Counted from the stretch's first letter, positions 18,061 through 28,376 are shown. The stretch is DNA of 64,000 bases from Aestuariispira insulae (GCF_003385955.1 NZ_QRDW01000008.1:62001-126000), one strand, 5' to 3'. Made by a program: numbers and translations. Notes: generated from the letters alone by a model not told the origin.

Positions 18061-19065
18061 ATGGGTAGTATTTCCAATCTTGGCGAACCTGTGCCCAAGT
18101 CACGGGACCCCGCGCCACATATCCGTCAAAATCAACCCAACAATGATTCGACCGGGTTAAACCGGCAAGATACTGATCTGCTCTCACAGCCAATAACCGC
18201 ACAGCTTTTTGCCGATAGGATCCCTGTTGCCCGTGATCCGGGGCGGCAGGATGATGTCTTTTTGAGCCGGGCGGCCGGCGATGTGCTGGATCAGGCCCGG
18301 GACGCCATTCAGCGGGCCCGCGGTTTTGTTCGGGAAACTGTTGCGGGCGCGATCCGCGATGCCGCTGGAGATTTTTTACAGCAATTGGGGGCTATTGCCG
18401 GCCAACCGGTTGGCAAGGAAGCATCTCTTGCCGGCTTTTCGGAGGAAATCGGCCGGACGGCGTCAGAAAAAGCGGAGCAGTTGGGGCAATCCCTGCTCGA
18501 GGAAACCGGAAATAAGGATTTTTCCTTTAAGGAAATCAAACTATCCGTTGTTGTGGAGACCTTTGATTTGCGGGTGGCAACCAACGAACATTCCGCGGCT
18601 GTCCAGCTTAAACGGGTCAGCCTCCGTGTTGAAATCGAGGAAGTAGAAGGATCGCTCACCAAAAAGGATAGTGTCGATATTACCTTTCCTAATGCGACTA
18701 AGGGGCCGGGCCTGCCGGAACCGGATCAGTCACGGACCCCAAGCCCGTTGGACCCGGAAGCCTTTGATCCGCTGGCGGAAACCTTGGATCAGACACGCGG
18801 TGATCTACGGTCGGTTCTGGACCGGCTCAAGGAAGAGCGCTCAGGTTTGAATCAGGATTATCTGGCAACTGCGACCCGGTCTCTCGGCGATCTGTTTGAC
18901 AAACTGTTCGGCGGTCCGGTGAGCCGGGCGGATCCGGCAGAAGGACGGCTCACGGTCCGGCCTGAACTGGTTTTGATAGTGGAGGGCGGTGACGGACGCC
19001 CAAATGACGGGCTGCGCCGATTGCCGGATTTGAGGCCGGGTGGGATTGCGCAACTGGACGCGTGA
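18061..19065 (+). CDS. Unrecognised 334-aa protein
   Basis: No family recognised. The ATG at 18061 has an excellent AGGAGG site 6-7 bp upstream, so this start is secure and the in-frame extension to 17980 is not coding. There is no signal peptide or membrane segment. The N-terminal 60 residues are polar and Pro/Asn-rich. Residues about 60-150 look helical (DVLDQARDAIQRARGFVRE; RTASEKAEQLGQSLLEE). A beta-rich section follows with alternating hydrophobics (FKEIKLSVVVETFDLRV; AVQLKRVSLRVEIEEVEG). A Pro-rich linker leads to a helical stretch (LDQTRGDLRSVLDRLKEERS) and a Gly/Pro-rich end. This layout suggests an extended structural, secreted or assembly-type protein, which is inference only. Confidence 0.75.
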   Translation: MGSISNLGEPVPKSRDPAPHIRQNQPNNDSTGLNRQDTDLLSQPITAQLFADRIPVARDPGRQDDVFLSRAAGDVLDQARDAIQRARGFVRETVAGAIRDAAGDFLQQLGAIAGQPVGKEASLAGFSEEIGRTASEKAEQLGQSLLEETGNKDFSFKEIKLSVVVETFDLRVATNEHSAAVQLKRVSLRVEIEEVEGSLTKKDSVDITFPNATKGPGLPEPDQSRTPSPLDPEAFDPLAETLDQTRGDLRSVLDRLKEERSGLNQDYLATATRSLGDLFDKLFGGPVSRADPAEGRLTVRPELVLIVEGGDGRPNDGLRRLPDLRPGGIAQLDA

Positions 19066-19128
19066 TCCGCCTTTTCAGGCTGCACAAAGGTTCCCTTGCC
19101 GGTCCGGTCCACCGGATTGACCGGGGGG

Positions 19129-19719
19129 TCAATTGTTGTTGACCAGCCCTAACTCTATCTCCAGAGCACCGATCAGCATATGGCCGATGGTGATATGCAT
19201 CTCCTGGATATGGGCGGTGATATCGGAAGGCACAATGATCAACGGGTCACACAAATCGATCATTTTTCCGCCATCGCGGCCGGACAGGCCGGTGGCGACC
19301 ATGCCGATGTCGCGGGCTGCGATCAATGCCCGGTTCACATTTTCCGAATTGCCGCTGGTGGAGATGCCAACCGCGATGTCGCCGGGCCGGCCAAGGGCGC
19401 GGATCTGGCGCTCGAAAAGATGGTTGAACCCGTAATCATTCCCAATGGCCGTGAGGGCGGAGGTATCGGTGGTCAGTGCCAGGCCGGCGATGGGTGCGCG
19501 GTCATCCTTGAGCTTCACCGACATTTCGGTGGCAAGATGCTGGCTGTCGCTGGCGGAACCGCCATTGCCGAAAAAGACGATCTTGTTGCCGTCCCGGATC
19601 GCGGCTACCCAACCGGCCAGCATGTGGGCGAAGGTATCGCGGCAGGCACCGCGGGTGCGTTCCAACACGTCGGAATGCTCATCGAGATTTCGGTCGAAAT
19701 AAAGATCCAGATTGCTCAT
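19129..19719 (-). CDS. gmhA: Phosphoheptose isomerase (sedoheptulose 7-phosphate isomerase)
   Basis: Makes D-glycero-D-manno-heptose 7-phosphate for the lipopolysaccharide inner core; 196 aa, a single SIS domain. The substrate-binding loop FGNGGSASDSQHLATEM, the GISTSGNSENVNRAL block and the C-terminal QEMHITIGHML (zinc/catalytic His and Gln/Glu) are conserved. It lies 14 bp downstream of the Lon-like protease gene, so they are probably co-transcribed. No other heptose gene (gmhB, hldE) is near. Confidence 0.95.
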   Translation of the reverse strand: MSNLDLYFDRNLDEHSDVLERTRGACRDTFAHMLAGWVAAIRDGNKIVFFGNGGSASDSQHLATEMSVKLKDDRAPIAGLALTTDTSALTAIGNDYGFNHLFERQIRALGRPGDIAVGISTSGNSENVNRALIAARDIGMVATGLSGRDGGKMIDLCDPLIIVPSDITAHIQEMHITIGHMLIGALEIELGLVNNN

Positions 19720-19733
19720 GGCATGGCTCCTTG

Positions 19734-22112
19734 CTAGCGCGGGCTGTTCATGTTGGACAGCCGCCCTTCCCGTTCCCTCAGGATCATATCAAATTCCTCC
19801 AATTGGGCGGCAACCCGGCCATAGATGCTCGAATCCGGGATATACTGGCCTTTCTTAAGCTCGCCCACCGGCATATCGGTGAAAAGGGACAGGGCCTGAT
19901 CCACATGGGAAATGGTCCAGATGTGGAAAGACCCGTCGGACACTGCCAGTTCCAGCTCCCGGTCGAAAATCAGGTTGGTCCGGTTGGCCTCGGGCACCAC
20001 CACACCCTGCTTTCCGGTCAATGGGCCCTTGGCCAGGCAGGTATGGTAAAAGGCCTCGACCTTTTCCCGGATGCCGCCGACCGGCTGCACGACACCGCGC
20101 TGGTTCATCGAACCGGTGATGGCCAGATCCTGGCGCAGCGGGCATCCCGCCAGTTCGGACAGGACCGCCAACAGCTCGGCCACGGTCGCGCTGTCGCCCT
20201 CGACACCGCTGTAGCTTTGCTCGAAAGTGATGGTGCAGTTAAACGCAATCGGCATCACCCGAGCAAACAGACCGGTCAGATAACCATGCAGGATCATGGC
20301 GCCTTTCTGCTGCAACGGTCCGCCCAGATCCACCTGGCGTTCGATATTGATCAGGCCGGTGCGTCCGGCGCTGGCCCGGGCGGTCACGCGCGACACATTG
20401 CCAAAACTATGGTCGCCGGTATCATAGACGGTCAGGGCATTGACCTGGCCAATTTCCTGGCCTTCCACATCCAGCAGAACTGACCCGCGCGTAACCTGTT
20501 CCATCATGCGGTCTTCGATGCGCGCATTGCGGCGTCGGCGCATGGCGTCGGATTTTTCCAGCGCATTGATGGTGATTTTGCCACCTTTGGCGTGATGGCG
20601 GGCCTCCACCATCAAATCGACCAGCAATTCATAGCGCGAGCTTAGGCGGCTGCGGTCATCGGCCAACCGGGCCGCTTTGCCCAGCATGCGCATTAACACC
20701 GGTCGGCTGAGCCAGCCGAGTTTCTCCCGCTTGGCCATATCGCGCAGCAGGCCCGCATAATGGGACAGGTTTTCTGTGGTGGCGGCCATGTCGGGATCGA
20801 TATCGGCCTTGACCTTGAAGAGCGGCGCGAAATCCGGATCTGCGGAGAAGAAGGTGTAATACCAATGCGGCGCGCCGATCAAAACTACTTTCACATCCAA
20901 TGGCACAGCCTTCGGGCTGGGCGATCCCGCCACCCGCACGCCATTCTGGCGATGGCGTTCCTCAATCCTGATTTTGGAGTCACGAAGCGCGCCTTTCAGC
21001 GCCGCCCAGGCTTCCGGCTGTTCGGCGATCTCCTGGGCGCGCAGGACCAGAACGCCGCCATTGGCACGATGCAGCGCACCCGGCCGGATCATGGAAAAAT
21101 CCGTGGTCAATTCGCCATTCACCGAGCGGTATTCGATATAACCCATCAGATTTTCATAGGTGGGCGAGGGTTCAAGAACCGGTTCAGGCGGGGTCATATC
21201 GCCATTATCCACCAGCAGATTGACCCCATAGCGTCGTTTCAACTCCTCCTCATAGGCCTCACGGACATCATCATCCTCGGTGGCGATGGTGGTCTGGAAT
21301 ATTTCCAGATTATCCATGATGTCTTCCTTGAGGCCGGTCAGCCAGCGCCCGATCCCCGGATAACCCCCGAAATCCTTGATGATCGGCGAGAGCAGCTCGC
21401 TTATGATGCTGTCGGCGATATCCTGGTCCAGGGCGGCAACCTCAATGCCGGCTTCGGTCTGCTGTTCGGCGGCCCGGCGGTGAATTGCGGTCAGTTCCTC
21501 TGCGATCTCATTGGCACGCTCGGTCATTTCCTCGCGCATTTCGGCGGGCACATCGCTCAAGGGCATGGCCTCGCCCTCTTCATTGAGCGGGCTGACCATC
21601 ATGCCTTCCTGGGTGCGCAGGATGGTCAGGCCATGTTCGCTGGCCTCCTGGCGCAAGATATCCATTTCTTCGTCGATGGTGGATTGAACCTCGCGGCCAA
21701 TAGTGGCCAACCTGCCTTCGTAATCCTCGCTTTGGAAGGCGGCTTCAAAAGCCTCGATCATGGTGATCACGCAGGCATGGATGCGGTCGCGGAACAACCG
21801 CCCGGTGCCGGGTGGCAGGGAATAGGGGCGTGGCCGATGGGTGCGCTGAAAATTATTCAGATAGATCCAGTCATTCTGCGGCCGTTCAGTTGAGAGCTTT
21901 TCCGTCAGGAAAGCCATGGTCTGGGTCAGCCTGCCAGAATCATCATCCCCAAGGACGAAGATGTTGAAACCGGGTTTCTTGATGGAAAGGCCGAATTCCA
22001 AGGCTTCGCGTGCGCGTTTGTGGCTGGATAGAACAAACAGACCATTGCCGCGGGCCCGCCACCCATCAAAACGGGGCAGGCCGACTTCCTTGTGAGATTT
22101 TTTCTGGGGCAT
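19734..22112 (-). CDS. Lon-like protease with degenerate ATPase domain (LonB/YcbZ-type)
   Basis: A 792-aa protein of the YcbZ-type Lon-like family: an N-terminal AAA_32-type domain, a long helical insertion (about 90-320) and a C-terminal Lon protease domain. The Ser-Lys dyad is visible as [12 protein letters not shown] and [11 protein letters not shown], so peptidase activity is expected. Where a Walker A Lys would sit, the sequence reads [13 protein letters not shown], with no GKT/GKS, so ATP hydrolysis is probably lost or altered; this is common in the family. ATG 22112 was preferred over a TTG at 22124, though neither has a good ribosome site. It is divergent from the MOSC gene and leads into gmhA. 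Confidence 0.9.
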   Translation of the reverse strand: MPQKKSHKEVGLPRFDGWRARGNGLFVLSSHKRAREALEFGLSIKKPGFNIFVLGDDDSGRLTQTMAFLTEKLSTERPQNDWIYLNNFQRTHRPRPYSLPPGTGRLFRDRIHACVITMIEAFEAAFQSEDYEGRLATIGREVQSTIDEEMDILRQEASEHGLTILRTQEGMMVSPLNEEGEAMPLSDVPAEMREEMTERANEIAEELTAIHRRAAEQQTEAGIEVAALDQDIADSIISELLSPIIKDFGGYPGIGRWLTGLKEDIMDNLEIFQTTIATEDDDVREAYEEELKRRYGVNLLVDNGDMTPPEPVLEPSPTYENLMGYIEYRSVNGELTTDFSMIRPGALHRANGGVLVLRAQEIAEQPEAWAALKGALRDSKIRIEERHRQNGVRVAGSPSPKAVPLDVKVVLIGAPHWYYTFFSADPDFAPLFKVKADIDPDMAATTENLSHYAGLLRDMAKREKLGWLSRPVLMRMLGKAARLADDRSRLSSRYELLVDLMVEARHHAKGGKITINALEKSDAMRRRRNARIEDRMMEQVTRGSVLLDVEGQEIGQVNALTVYDTGDHSFGNVSRVTARASAGRTGLINIERQVDLGGPLQQKGAMILHGYLTGLFARVMPIAFNCTITFEQSYSGVEGDSATVAELLAVLSELAGCPLRQDLAITGSMNQRGVVQPVGGIREKVEAFYHTCLAKGPLTGKQGVVVPEANRTNLIFDRELELAVSDGSFHIWTISHVDQALSLFTDMPVGELKKGQYIPDSSIYGRVAAQLEEFDMILREREGRLSNMNSPR

Positions 22113-22218
22113 GAAAGAGAGCAATTCCGCTTTTTTGTTTTGATGAAACAGAGTCTAAAGCGATTTCCGGCGATCTGAAAGCTTTCCGTCGGCAAATTCT
22201 TTCGTTATGTTGCAGTGC

Positions 22219-22986
22219 ATGAAAATACAGATCGACGAAATTTGCCGCTATCCCGTCAAAGGCTTGGCGGCTGACATCATAAGCGAAACCAATCTGGTTC
22301 CCGGCGAAGGGCTTCCCTATGACCGGCGCTGGGGCATTATTCATGCCTCTTCTGATGTGGATCCGGCGGCCCCGGCCTGGGCGCCGAAGAAAAATTTCCT
22401 GATGCTGGCGCGGGATGAAAAACTGGCGCAGCTCGGCTTGGAATTTGATGAGGAAAACGGGCAGTTGACGATCACCCGCAAGGGCAAGCCGGTCAGCCGC
22501 GGCGTGATCCGCGATCATATCGGTCGCCAGACGTTACAGACCTTCCTGTCCGCTTTCATGCCAACCGGTTCGCGCGGCATGCCGAAGATTGTCGAGGCTC
22601 CCGCCAGCGACGGTTTCACCGATACCCAGCCGAATTTCGTCAGCCTGATCAATCTGGCCAGTGTTAAGGATCTGGAAGAACGTGTGTTGCAGCAACCGGT
22701 GCATCCGCATCGGTTCCGCGGCAATCTGTATTTTTCCGGCGCGACCCCCTGGGTTGAGGGTGACTGGATCGCCAAGAAGATCAAGATCGGGGATGTGATC
22801 CTGGCGGTTGAGGAAATGATCGGGCGCTGTGCAGCGACCAATGTAAACCCGGAGAATGGCGAGGTGGACATGAATGTGCCCTTAAGCCTGCGCCGCGGTT
22901 TTGGTCATATGGATATGGGTATCTATGCCCGCGTGATCGAAGGCGGCACCATCCGTCAGGGAGATGAGATTACGCTTGTTGATTGA
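22219..22986 (+). CDS. MOSC domain protein (mARC/YcbX-like)
   Basis: A 255-aa protein with an N-terminal MOSC beta-barrel domain (ICRYPVKGLAADIISETNLV, then YDRRWGIIHASS) and a C-terminal MOSC core (HPHRFRGNLYFSGATPWVEG; GRCAATNVNPENGEVDMNVP). The single Cys in GRCAATNV is the Mo-coordinating position in mARC/YcbX enzymes, which reduce N-hydroxylated compounds. Residues after it match the usual NP-pattern. An upstream in-frame ATG at 22207 would add four residues; no clear ribosome site decides between them. It is divergent from the Lon-like protease gene and followed by a bidirectional terminator. Confidence 0.9.
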   Translation: MKIQIDEICRYPVKGLAADIISETNLVPGEGLPYDRRWGIIHASSDVDPAAPAWAPKKNFLMLARDEKLAQLGLEFDEENGQLTITRKGKPVSRGVIRDHIGRQTLQTFLSAFMPTGSRGMPKIVEAPASDGFTDTQPNFVSLINLASVKDLEERVLQQPVHPHRFRGNLYFSGATPWVEGDWIAKKIKIGDVILAVEEMIGRCAATNVNPENGEVDMNVPLSLRRGFGHMDMGIYARVIEGGTIRQGDEITLVD

Positions 22987-23014
22987 TGCCTCGAAGCAAT
23001 AAAGGCCACGGTAT

Positions 23015-23046
23015 AAAAAAGGGCGGTAAACAACCGCCCTTATCTA
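23015..23046. terminator. Bidirectional terminator between MOSC and DUF4167 genes
   Basis: A 9-bp stem AAGGGCGGT/ACCGCCCTT (23019-23027 and 23033-23041) with a 5-base loop. A-rich sequence on its left gives a T run on the minus strand, serving the DUF4167 gene; the plus-strand side ends in TTATCTATTT and serves the MOSC gene. Confidence 0.8.
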
Positions 23047-23067
23047 TTTCCGCCTGCTTAAGCTGAT

Positions 23068-23562
23068 TTATTCAGCAACAGCCGCTTTGGTTTTTTTACG
23101 TCTGGCCGGACGCGGCTTGACGTCTTCTTCCTCTTCATCCGCCTCGTTGTTTTCATCATTGGCGGGCGTTTCGGTCACAACCTCGGCTTCAGCTTCATCT
23201 TCCTCGTCGCTGCTATCATCAGCGTCGTCATTTTCGGTTGCCTCTGGATCCTTGGATTCAGCTTCTTCCTTTGCCTTTTTGGCATTCTGCTGTTCCTGGC
23301 GGCGGGCACGGTTTTCCTGGTCGGCGCTCAGGATGCGGTAATAATGTTCCGCATGCTGCAGCAGGCTTTCGGCCAGAACCGGATCGCCGGAGGTCTGGGC
23401 GTCACGGGCCAGGGCGACATATTTGTCGTAGATCTGGGTCGCGGTGCCACGGATGCGGACATTCGGACCGTTGGAATCAAAATTTTGCCGCGCGTTCGGA
23501 CGACGGTTACCCCCGCCACCACTATTCCCGCGACCACGGCGGTTTTTGTTGTTTTGTCTCAT
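23068..23562 (-). CDS. DUF4167 protein
   Basis: A 164-aa protein. The basic Arg/Asn/Gly-rich N-terminus (MRQNNKNRRGRGNSGGGGNR) resembles an RNA-binding tail. The short conserved helical core (TATQIYDKYVALARDAQTSG to LQHAEHYYRILSADQE) defines DUF4167. A highly acidic Asp/Glu-rich tract follows, ending in a basic KTKAAVAE tail. DUF4167 is essentially an alphaproteobacterial family, usually found beside prmC and prfA as here. Its function is unknown; a link to ribosomes or RNA is inferred from composition and neighbours. It lies 219 bp after prmC. Confidence 0.9.
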   Translation of the reverse strand: MRQNNKNRRGRGNSGGGGNRRPNARQNFDSNGPNVRIRGTATQIYDKYVALARDAQTSGDPVLAESLLQHAEHYYRILSADQENRARRQEQQNAKKAKEEAESKDPEATENDDADDSSDEEDEAEAEVVTETPANDENNEADEEEEDVKPRPARRKKTKAAVAE

Positions 23563-23781
23563 ACTCGCATCACACAGATAAGCCGGTGAAAGAAGCCGCT
23601 AACCTCTGCGCCCAGTCAGATGACAGTGGCGCTCGTTTTATATTGTAGCGGAAACTAAAGTGCCTCACAGCGCTCCCAATAGCGCCCGCGCTTTTCAGCG
23701 CGTCTAGGACATATCTTCACCGTAACCATTGAAGACGGCTTTTCAAGCTTTTTTTTACCACATCGGCGGAAAAGTGCGGGA

Positions 23782-24633
23782 TCAGGGATGCCGGGCAGTC
23801 AGGCATCGTTCGATGCCCGCGAGATCGCAATGGGTATTTATTTCGCTAAATCCGGATTGTAATAGTATTTCAGAGACTTGGCCGGCCTGTCCCATGCCCA
23901 GTTCTAACGCGATCAATCCGCCTTCGCGTAAAAGGGAAAAAGCCTGGGGGATGAGTGCGCGGTAGGCAACCAGGCCGTCGGCACCCCCATCCAACGCCAG
24001 ATGGGGTTCATGATCACGCACTTCCGGCTCCAGATCGAGCACGGTGGCGCTCTCGATATAGGGCGGGTTGGAAATCACGATATCAAAGGGGCCGGTCACA
24101 TTCTCTGCCCAGTTGGACCGGATGAAGGAGCAGCGTTCCGCCAAGCCATGGCGGATTGCATTGCGTTGGGCAACGGCCAGCGCGTCCGGGGAAAGGTCGA
24201 CCGCCGTGCCCTTGGCCAGCGGCCGTTCCGAAAGCAATGTCAGCAGCAAGCAACCGCTGCCGGTGCCGAAATCAACAATGGATAATGGCCGGTCCGCAGG
24301 CGGCGACAGGGTCAAGACGGCCTCAATCAGGGTCTCACTGTCGGGCCTGGGGTCCAATACATGGGAGGAGACCTCGAAATCCAGGCTCCAGAATTCCCGC
24401 AGGCCTGTGATGTGGGACAGTGGCTCGCGCGCAGCACGGCGTGCAATCATGGCATCAAAGCGCTGCCGGTCCGCAACCGGCTCTTCGGGGAAGGCCATGA
24501 CCCGCTCCACCGTGCAGCCCAGATGGTAGGCTAGCAAGAGTCTGGCTTCACGCCGGGGGCCTTCGATCCCGGCGGTGCGCAGCTTCTCCTCCGCGTTGAT
24601 CAGGCAGTCATCCGCTCTGGGCAGGTCGCTCAT
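23782..24633 (-). CDS. prmC: Release factor glutamine methyltransferase
   Basis: Methylates the Gln of the GGQ motif in release factors RF1 and RF2, using SAM; 283 aa. An N-terminal helical bundle (1-75) is followed by a class I methyltransferase fold: VDFGTGSGCLLLTLL (motif I), AVDLSPDALAVAQRNA and the signature NPPYIES, where the Asn-Pro-Pro-Tyr binds the target Gln. It starts one base after the prfA stop, so enzyme and substrate are translated together. Confidence 0.96.
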   Translation of the reverse strand: MSDLPRADDCLINAEEKLRTAGIEGPRREARLLLAYHLGCTVERVMAFPEEPVADRQRFDAMIARRAAREPLSHITGLREFWSLDFEVSSHVLDPRPDSETLIEAVLTLSPPADRPLSIVDFGTGSGCLLLTLLSERPLAKGTAVDLSPDALAVAQRNAIRHGLAERCSFIRSNWAENVTGPFDIVISNPPYIESATVLDLEPEVRDHEPHLALDGGADGLVAYRALIPQAFSLLREGGLIALELGMGQAGQVSEILLQSGFSEINTHCDLAGIERCLTARHP

Positions 24634-24634
24634 C

Positions 24635-25714
24635 TCATGCCTCGCCGAGGGCGGCCAACTGAGCCATCTGGTCTTCCAGGATCAGGGCGTCCAGCAGCTC
24701 ATCCAGGGCTTCGCCCTCAATCACTTTGTCCAATTTATAGAGGGTCAGGTTGATGCGATGATCGGTCACGCGCCCTTGCGGGAAATTATAGGTCCGGATG
24801 CGTTCCGAGCGGTCGCCGGAGCCGACCTGGCTCTTGCGGTCCTCGGCGCGCTCGGAAGCCAGGCGCTCGCGTTCATGTTCATAAAGCCTGGCGCGCAGAA
24901 CCTTCATGGCCTTGGCCTTGTTTTTGTGCTGGGATTTTTCATCCTGACACTGGACCACGACGCCGGTTGGAATATGGGTGATACGGATTGCGGAATCGGT
25001 GGTGTTCACATGCTGACCGCCGGCGCCCTGGGCGCGGAATGTATCGATGCGCAGATCTTCGTTGGCAATCTCGATATCCACCTCTTCCGCCTCGGGCAGG
25101 ACGGCAACCGTGGCTGCGGAGGTGTGGATGCGCCCGCCGCTTTCGGTTTCCGGCACGCGCTGGACCCGGTGCACACCGGATTCATATTTCAACCGTTTAA
25201 AGACGTCGGACCCGGACACGGAAGCAACAACCTGACTGAAGCCGCCGATTTCGTTGGCACTTTCTTCAATCAGCTCGACCCGCCAGCCGTGATTGGCGGC
25301 ATAGCGCTGATACATGCGGAACAGATCGCCGGCAAAAAGGGCGGCCTCATCGCCGCCAGTCCCGGCGCGGATCTCCAGGATGGCGTTTCGGGAGTCTGCC
25401 TGATCCTTCGGCAGCAGCGCCAACTGCAACTGATGCTCCAAATCCGGCAGCTGCTCGTTGAGGGTTTGCAATTCCTCTTCCGCCAACTCTTTCATTTCCG
25501 CATCGGCGTCCGGGTCTGCAACCATTTCCTCCAGGTCGCTCAATTCCTGTTGGGCGGCCTTGAAGGCGGCGACTTTTTCCACGATCGGGCTCAGCTCGGC
25601 GAACTCTTTGGAAAGCGCGACAAAGGCGTCCCCTTCAGCCTGGCCGGATGCCAAGGTATCGGACAGTTCCTGATGCCGGGCAACAACCCGGTCCAGCCGA
25701 TGTGTCCAACTCAT
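24635..25714 (-). CDS. prfA: Peptide chain release factor 1
   Basis: Recognises UAA and UAG stop codons and releases the nascent chain; 359 aa. The GGQ loop ([20 protein letters not shown], near residue 230) and the C-terminal [20 protein letters not shown] are intact. The start codon overlaps the hemA stop by 4 bp (ATGA), so translation is coupled. The order hemA-prfA-prmC is the classical enterobacterial arrangement. Confidence 0.97.
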   Translation of the reverse strand: MSWTHRLDRVVARHQELSDTLASGQAEGDAFVALSKEFAELSPIVEKVAAFKAAQQELSDLEEMVADPDADAEMKELAEEELQTLNEQLPDLEHQLQLALLPKDQADSRNAILEIRAGTGGDEAALFAGDLFRMYQRYAANHGWRVELIEESANEIGGFSQVVASVSGSDVFKRLKYESGVHRVQRVPETESGGRIHTSAATVAVLPEAEEVDIEIANEDLRIDTFRAQGAGGQHVNTTDSAIRITHIPTGVVVQCQDEKSQHKNKAKAMKVLRARLYEHERERLASERAEDRKSQVGSGDRSERIRTYNFPQGRVTDHRINLTLYKLDKVIEGEALDELLDALILEDQMAQLAALGEA

Positions 25715-27030
25715 TCTTTCTCTCCTGAAGGGGCCATTTTATCGATGGCTTGGTTCTTGTCCTGGTTATCCGCCTGGGCAGCCAGATCAAACAGTTGTTC
25801 GAGAACCCTATTGACGGTGATGGTGTCGCGCAAATCAGCGGCATCGCCCTGGCCGGCAAGCGCACGCAACGCTTCGCTCGGCTGATGCAGCAGGCGGTTG
25901 ACCAGCAGACGGGTGGCTTCTTCGGCACTGGCATTGGGATGATCGGCCAGCAGGTTTGCCCGGATCAATTCAAAATGGCGGCGCAGGGTGACCAGCATGG
26001 GAATACCATCTTTCTCCGCCTGAATGCGGCGATAGTCGCCGACCGCTTCCCGGACCATCTGCCGGGCCTCTTCTGCCGCTTCCTGCCGGTCCAGCTGGCC
26101 TTTCTCGGCCAATTGCTCGATATCGGAAAGGCCGTAGAGGAAAACATCGTCCAGCGCGTCCAGGCCGGGGTCGATATCGGCCGGTATGCCGCAATCGAGA
26201 AACAGAACCGGTTTGCGGCGGCGGGCACGGATGATGGTCTCCGCCATCTCGACATCGATTAAATAGCGTCCGTTCCCGGCAGCGGTGACCACCAGGTCGG
26301 CCTGTTCCAGGGCGGCGGGCAGCTGTTCTGTTGGCGTGAAATGTGCGCCGATCTTGGCCGCCATCCGTTCGGTGCGGCGGGCGCTGCCGGCCATCATCCA
26401 ACCGGTCAGCCCGGCCAGCTGCATCTGTTCGCGCAACAAAAGGCCGGTTTCCCCCAACCCGATCAGCAGCGCCCGGCAGTCGGCCAGATTGCCATGGAGG
26501 TCGCGGGCCAAACGCACAGCTGCCGAGGCGACCGATATCGCGCCCTCGCCAATGCGCGTCTGGCTGCGCACCCGTTTTGCCAGCGCGACCGCGCTGTTGC
26601 TTAAGTCGGCCAGTTCGGTGCCGATCATGTCGGCCTCCTGGCTTTCCGTGATCGCTTCTTTTACCTGGCCGAAAATCTGCGCTTCGCCGATCATATGGCT
26701 GTCGAGGGCGCAGATGACGGTAAAAAGATGGCTGACGGCCTCATCATCATAAAGTCGGTAGAGCAGGTCTGAGATTTTGCCGAAGGACAATCCGGCATGA
26801 GCTGCCAAATGCCTTTGCACCTGCTGGCAATGGGGTTCGCCATCCGGGCTGCAGATCAAAACTTCAACCCGGTCGCAGGTGGACAGGATCAGGGCCTGAT
26901 CAATCCCATCACGGCGTAGTTTTTCCTGCAGGGACTGGCGGGCCGCCCGGTCAAGGTAGAGCTTGTCGCGAGTCCCGGATGGGACGGTGCGATAGCTGGC
27001 TCCAACAATGACAGGGCGTATGCCGCTCAT
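25711..27030 (-). CDS. hemA: Glutamyl-tRNA reductase (C5 pathway)
   Basis: Reduces Glu-tRNA(Glu) to glutamate-1-semialdehyde with NADPH, the first step of the C5 route to haem; 439 aa. The N-terminal catalytic domain has [15 protein letters not shown] and STCDRVEV (catalytic Cys; most relatives have STCNR). [16 protein letters not shown] gives the tRNA/Glu recognition block. The NADPH domain has [13 protein letters not shown]. The C-terminal dimerisation helix includes [16 protein letters not shown]. This is genuine GluTR, not the 5-aminolevulinate synthase that is also called hemA in most alphaproteobacteria. It is 26 bp downstream of hisS and overlaps prfA. Confidence 0.94.
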   Translation of the reverse strand: MSGIRPVIVGASYRTVPSGTRDKLYLDRAARQSLQEKLRRDGIDQALILSTCDRVEVLICSPDGEPHCQQVQRHLAAHAGLSFGKISDLLYRLYDDEAVSHLFTVICALDSHMIGEAQIFGQVKEAITESQEADMIGTELADLSNSAVALAKRVRSQTRIGEGAISVASAAVRLARDLHGNLADCRALLIGLGETGLLLREQMQLAGLTGWMMAGSARRTERMAAKIGAHFTPTEQLPAALEQADLVVTAAGNGRYLIDVEMAETIIRARRRKPVLFLDCGIPADIDPGLDALDDVFLYGLSDIEQLAEKGQLDRQEAAEEARQMVREAVGDYRRIQAEKDGIPMLVTLRRHFELIRANLLADHPNASAEEATRLLVNRLLHQPSEALRALAGQGDAADLRDTITVNRVLEQLFDLAAQADNQDKNQAIDKMAPSGEKE

Positions 27031-27056
27031 TCAGTCTCTTTCTTTAAGGGGCCGGC

Positions 27057-28349
27057 TCAGTCTTGCGGATCCGACGGCAGACCGTCTTCACCATACATCT
27101 CAGCCAGTTCCCAGGCGGTGATGCCACCGACCAATTGTTCCAGCGGCACTTCTTCCTGTTCGCCGCTATCCAGATCTTTGACCATGGCAACGCCTTTGGC
27201 CAGCTCGTCATCACCCATGATAATGGCAATGCCGGCATCAATCTTATTCGCATGTTTCATGCGTTTCTTCATGTTGCCGCCATAGGCCATTTCAACCCGG
27301 TAGCCCTCGGCGCGAATCTCTTCCGCCAGGGTCAGCGCCCGGATCTCTGCCGCGTCACCCAACGGAATGATCACCATCGGTCGCACGGCTTCCGGCGTGT
27401 CATTGGCCAGCATGGCCAGACGTTCAATGCCTGCTGCCCAGCCAACGCCAGGTGTTGGCTGGCCACCCATCTGTTCGATCAGCCCGTCATAACGGCCACC
27501 CGCCATGACGGTCCCCTGCGCGCCCAGTGCCTGGGTGGTGAATTCGAAACAGGTATGGTTGTAGTAGTCGAGGCCGCGCACCAGGCGCGGGTTCAGCTCA
27601 TAAGCAATGCCCAGGCTATCGAGACCGTCTTTGACGGCTTTGAAAAAGGCCTTGCTTTCTTCATTCAGGAAGTCACCGAAAACCGGTGCGTCCTTGACCA
27701 GTTCCCGATCACTGGGATCCTTGGAATCGAGGATGCGCAGCGGGTTTTTCTCCAGCCGCATCAGCGAATCTTCGGAAAGCTTATCCTTATGCGCACTGAA
27801 ATAGGCAACCAGGGCATCGCGATAGGCGGTGCGGCTGGCCGGATCACCCAATGTGTTCAGTTCCAGCGTGGTTTCTTCATAAATACCAAGCGATTTCAGC
27901 ACGGCAACACCGGCGGCGATCACTTCCACATCCGCCTGCGGTTGGGCAGCGCCGATCAATTCCACCCCGATCTGGTGGAACTGGCGTTGGCGGCCTTTCT
28001 GCGGTTTTTCGTAACGGAACATCGGGCCGGCATAGAAACATTTCACCGGCGCATGCTGGGCCAGGCCGTTGGTGATGAAAGCGCGGGCGACACCGGCGGT
28101 GTTTTCCGGGCGCAGCGTAATGTGATCTCCACCCTGGGTCTCAAACGAATACATCTCTTTGGTGACGACATCGGATGTGTCGCCGAGCGTCCGGGAGAAA
28201 ACCTCGGTAAATTCAAAAACCGGGGTTGCGACTTCCTCGAACCCATAACAGAGAGTCACACCAGCTGCGGTATCAACCACATGACGATGGGCGCGCATGG
28301 CTTCGGGTAACAGGTCATAGGTGCCGCGGACGGGTTGCAATACCGCCAT
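27057..28349 (-). CDS. hisS: Histidyl-tRNA synthetase
   Basis: Class II synthetase charging tRNA(His); 430 aa. Motifs in order: LQPVRGTYDLLP at the start, TLRPENTAGVARAF, motif 2 MFRYEKPQKGRQRQFHQIG, the His-specific LVRGLDYYNHTCFEF, motif 3 PGVGWAAGIERLAML, and an anticodon-binding domain from about residue 330 (PMVIIPLGDAAEIRALTLAE). ATG 28349. It lies 27 bp after ispG and 26 bp before hemA. Confidence 0.97.
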   Translation of the reverse strand: MAVLQPVRGTYDLLPEAMRAHRHVVDTAAGVTLCYGFEEVATPVFEFTEVFSRTLGDTSDVVTKEMYSFETQGGDHITLRPENTAGVARAFITNGLAQHAPVKCFYAGPMFRYEKPQKGRQRQFHQIGVELIGAAQPQADVEVIAAGVAVLKSLGIYEETTLELNTLGDPASRTAYRDALVAYFSAHKDKLSEDSLMRLEKNPLRILDSKDPSDRELVKDAPVFGDFLNEESKAFFKAVKDGLDSLGIAYELNPRLVRGLDYYNHTCFEFTTQALGAQGTVMAGGRYDGLIEQMGGQPTPGVGWAAGIERLAMLANDTPEAVRPMVIIPLGDAAEIRALTLAEEIRAEGYRVEMAYGGNMKKRMKHANKIDAGIAIIMGDDELAKGVAMVKDLDSGEQEEVPLEQLVGGITAWELAEMYGEDGLPSDPQD

Positions 28350-28376
28350 GGTTTTAATCCTTCGTCAGTTGGTGAG

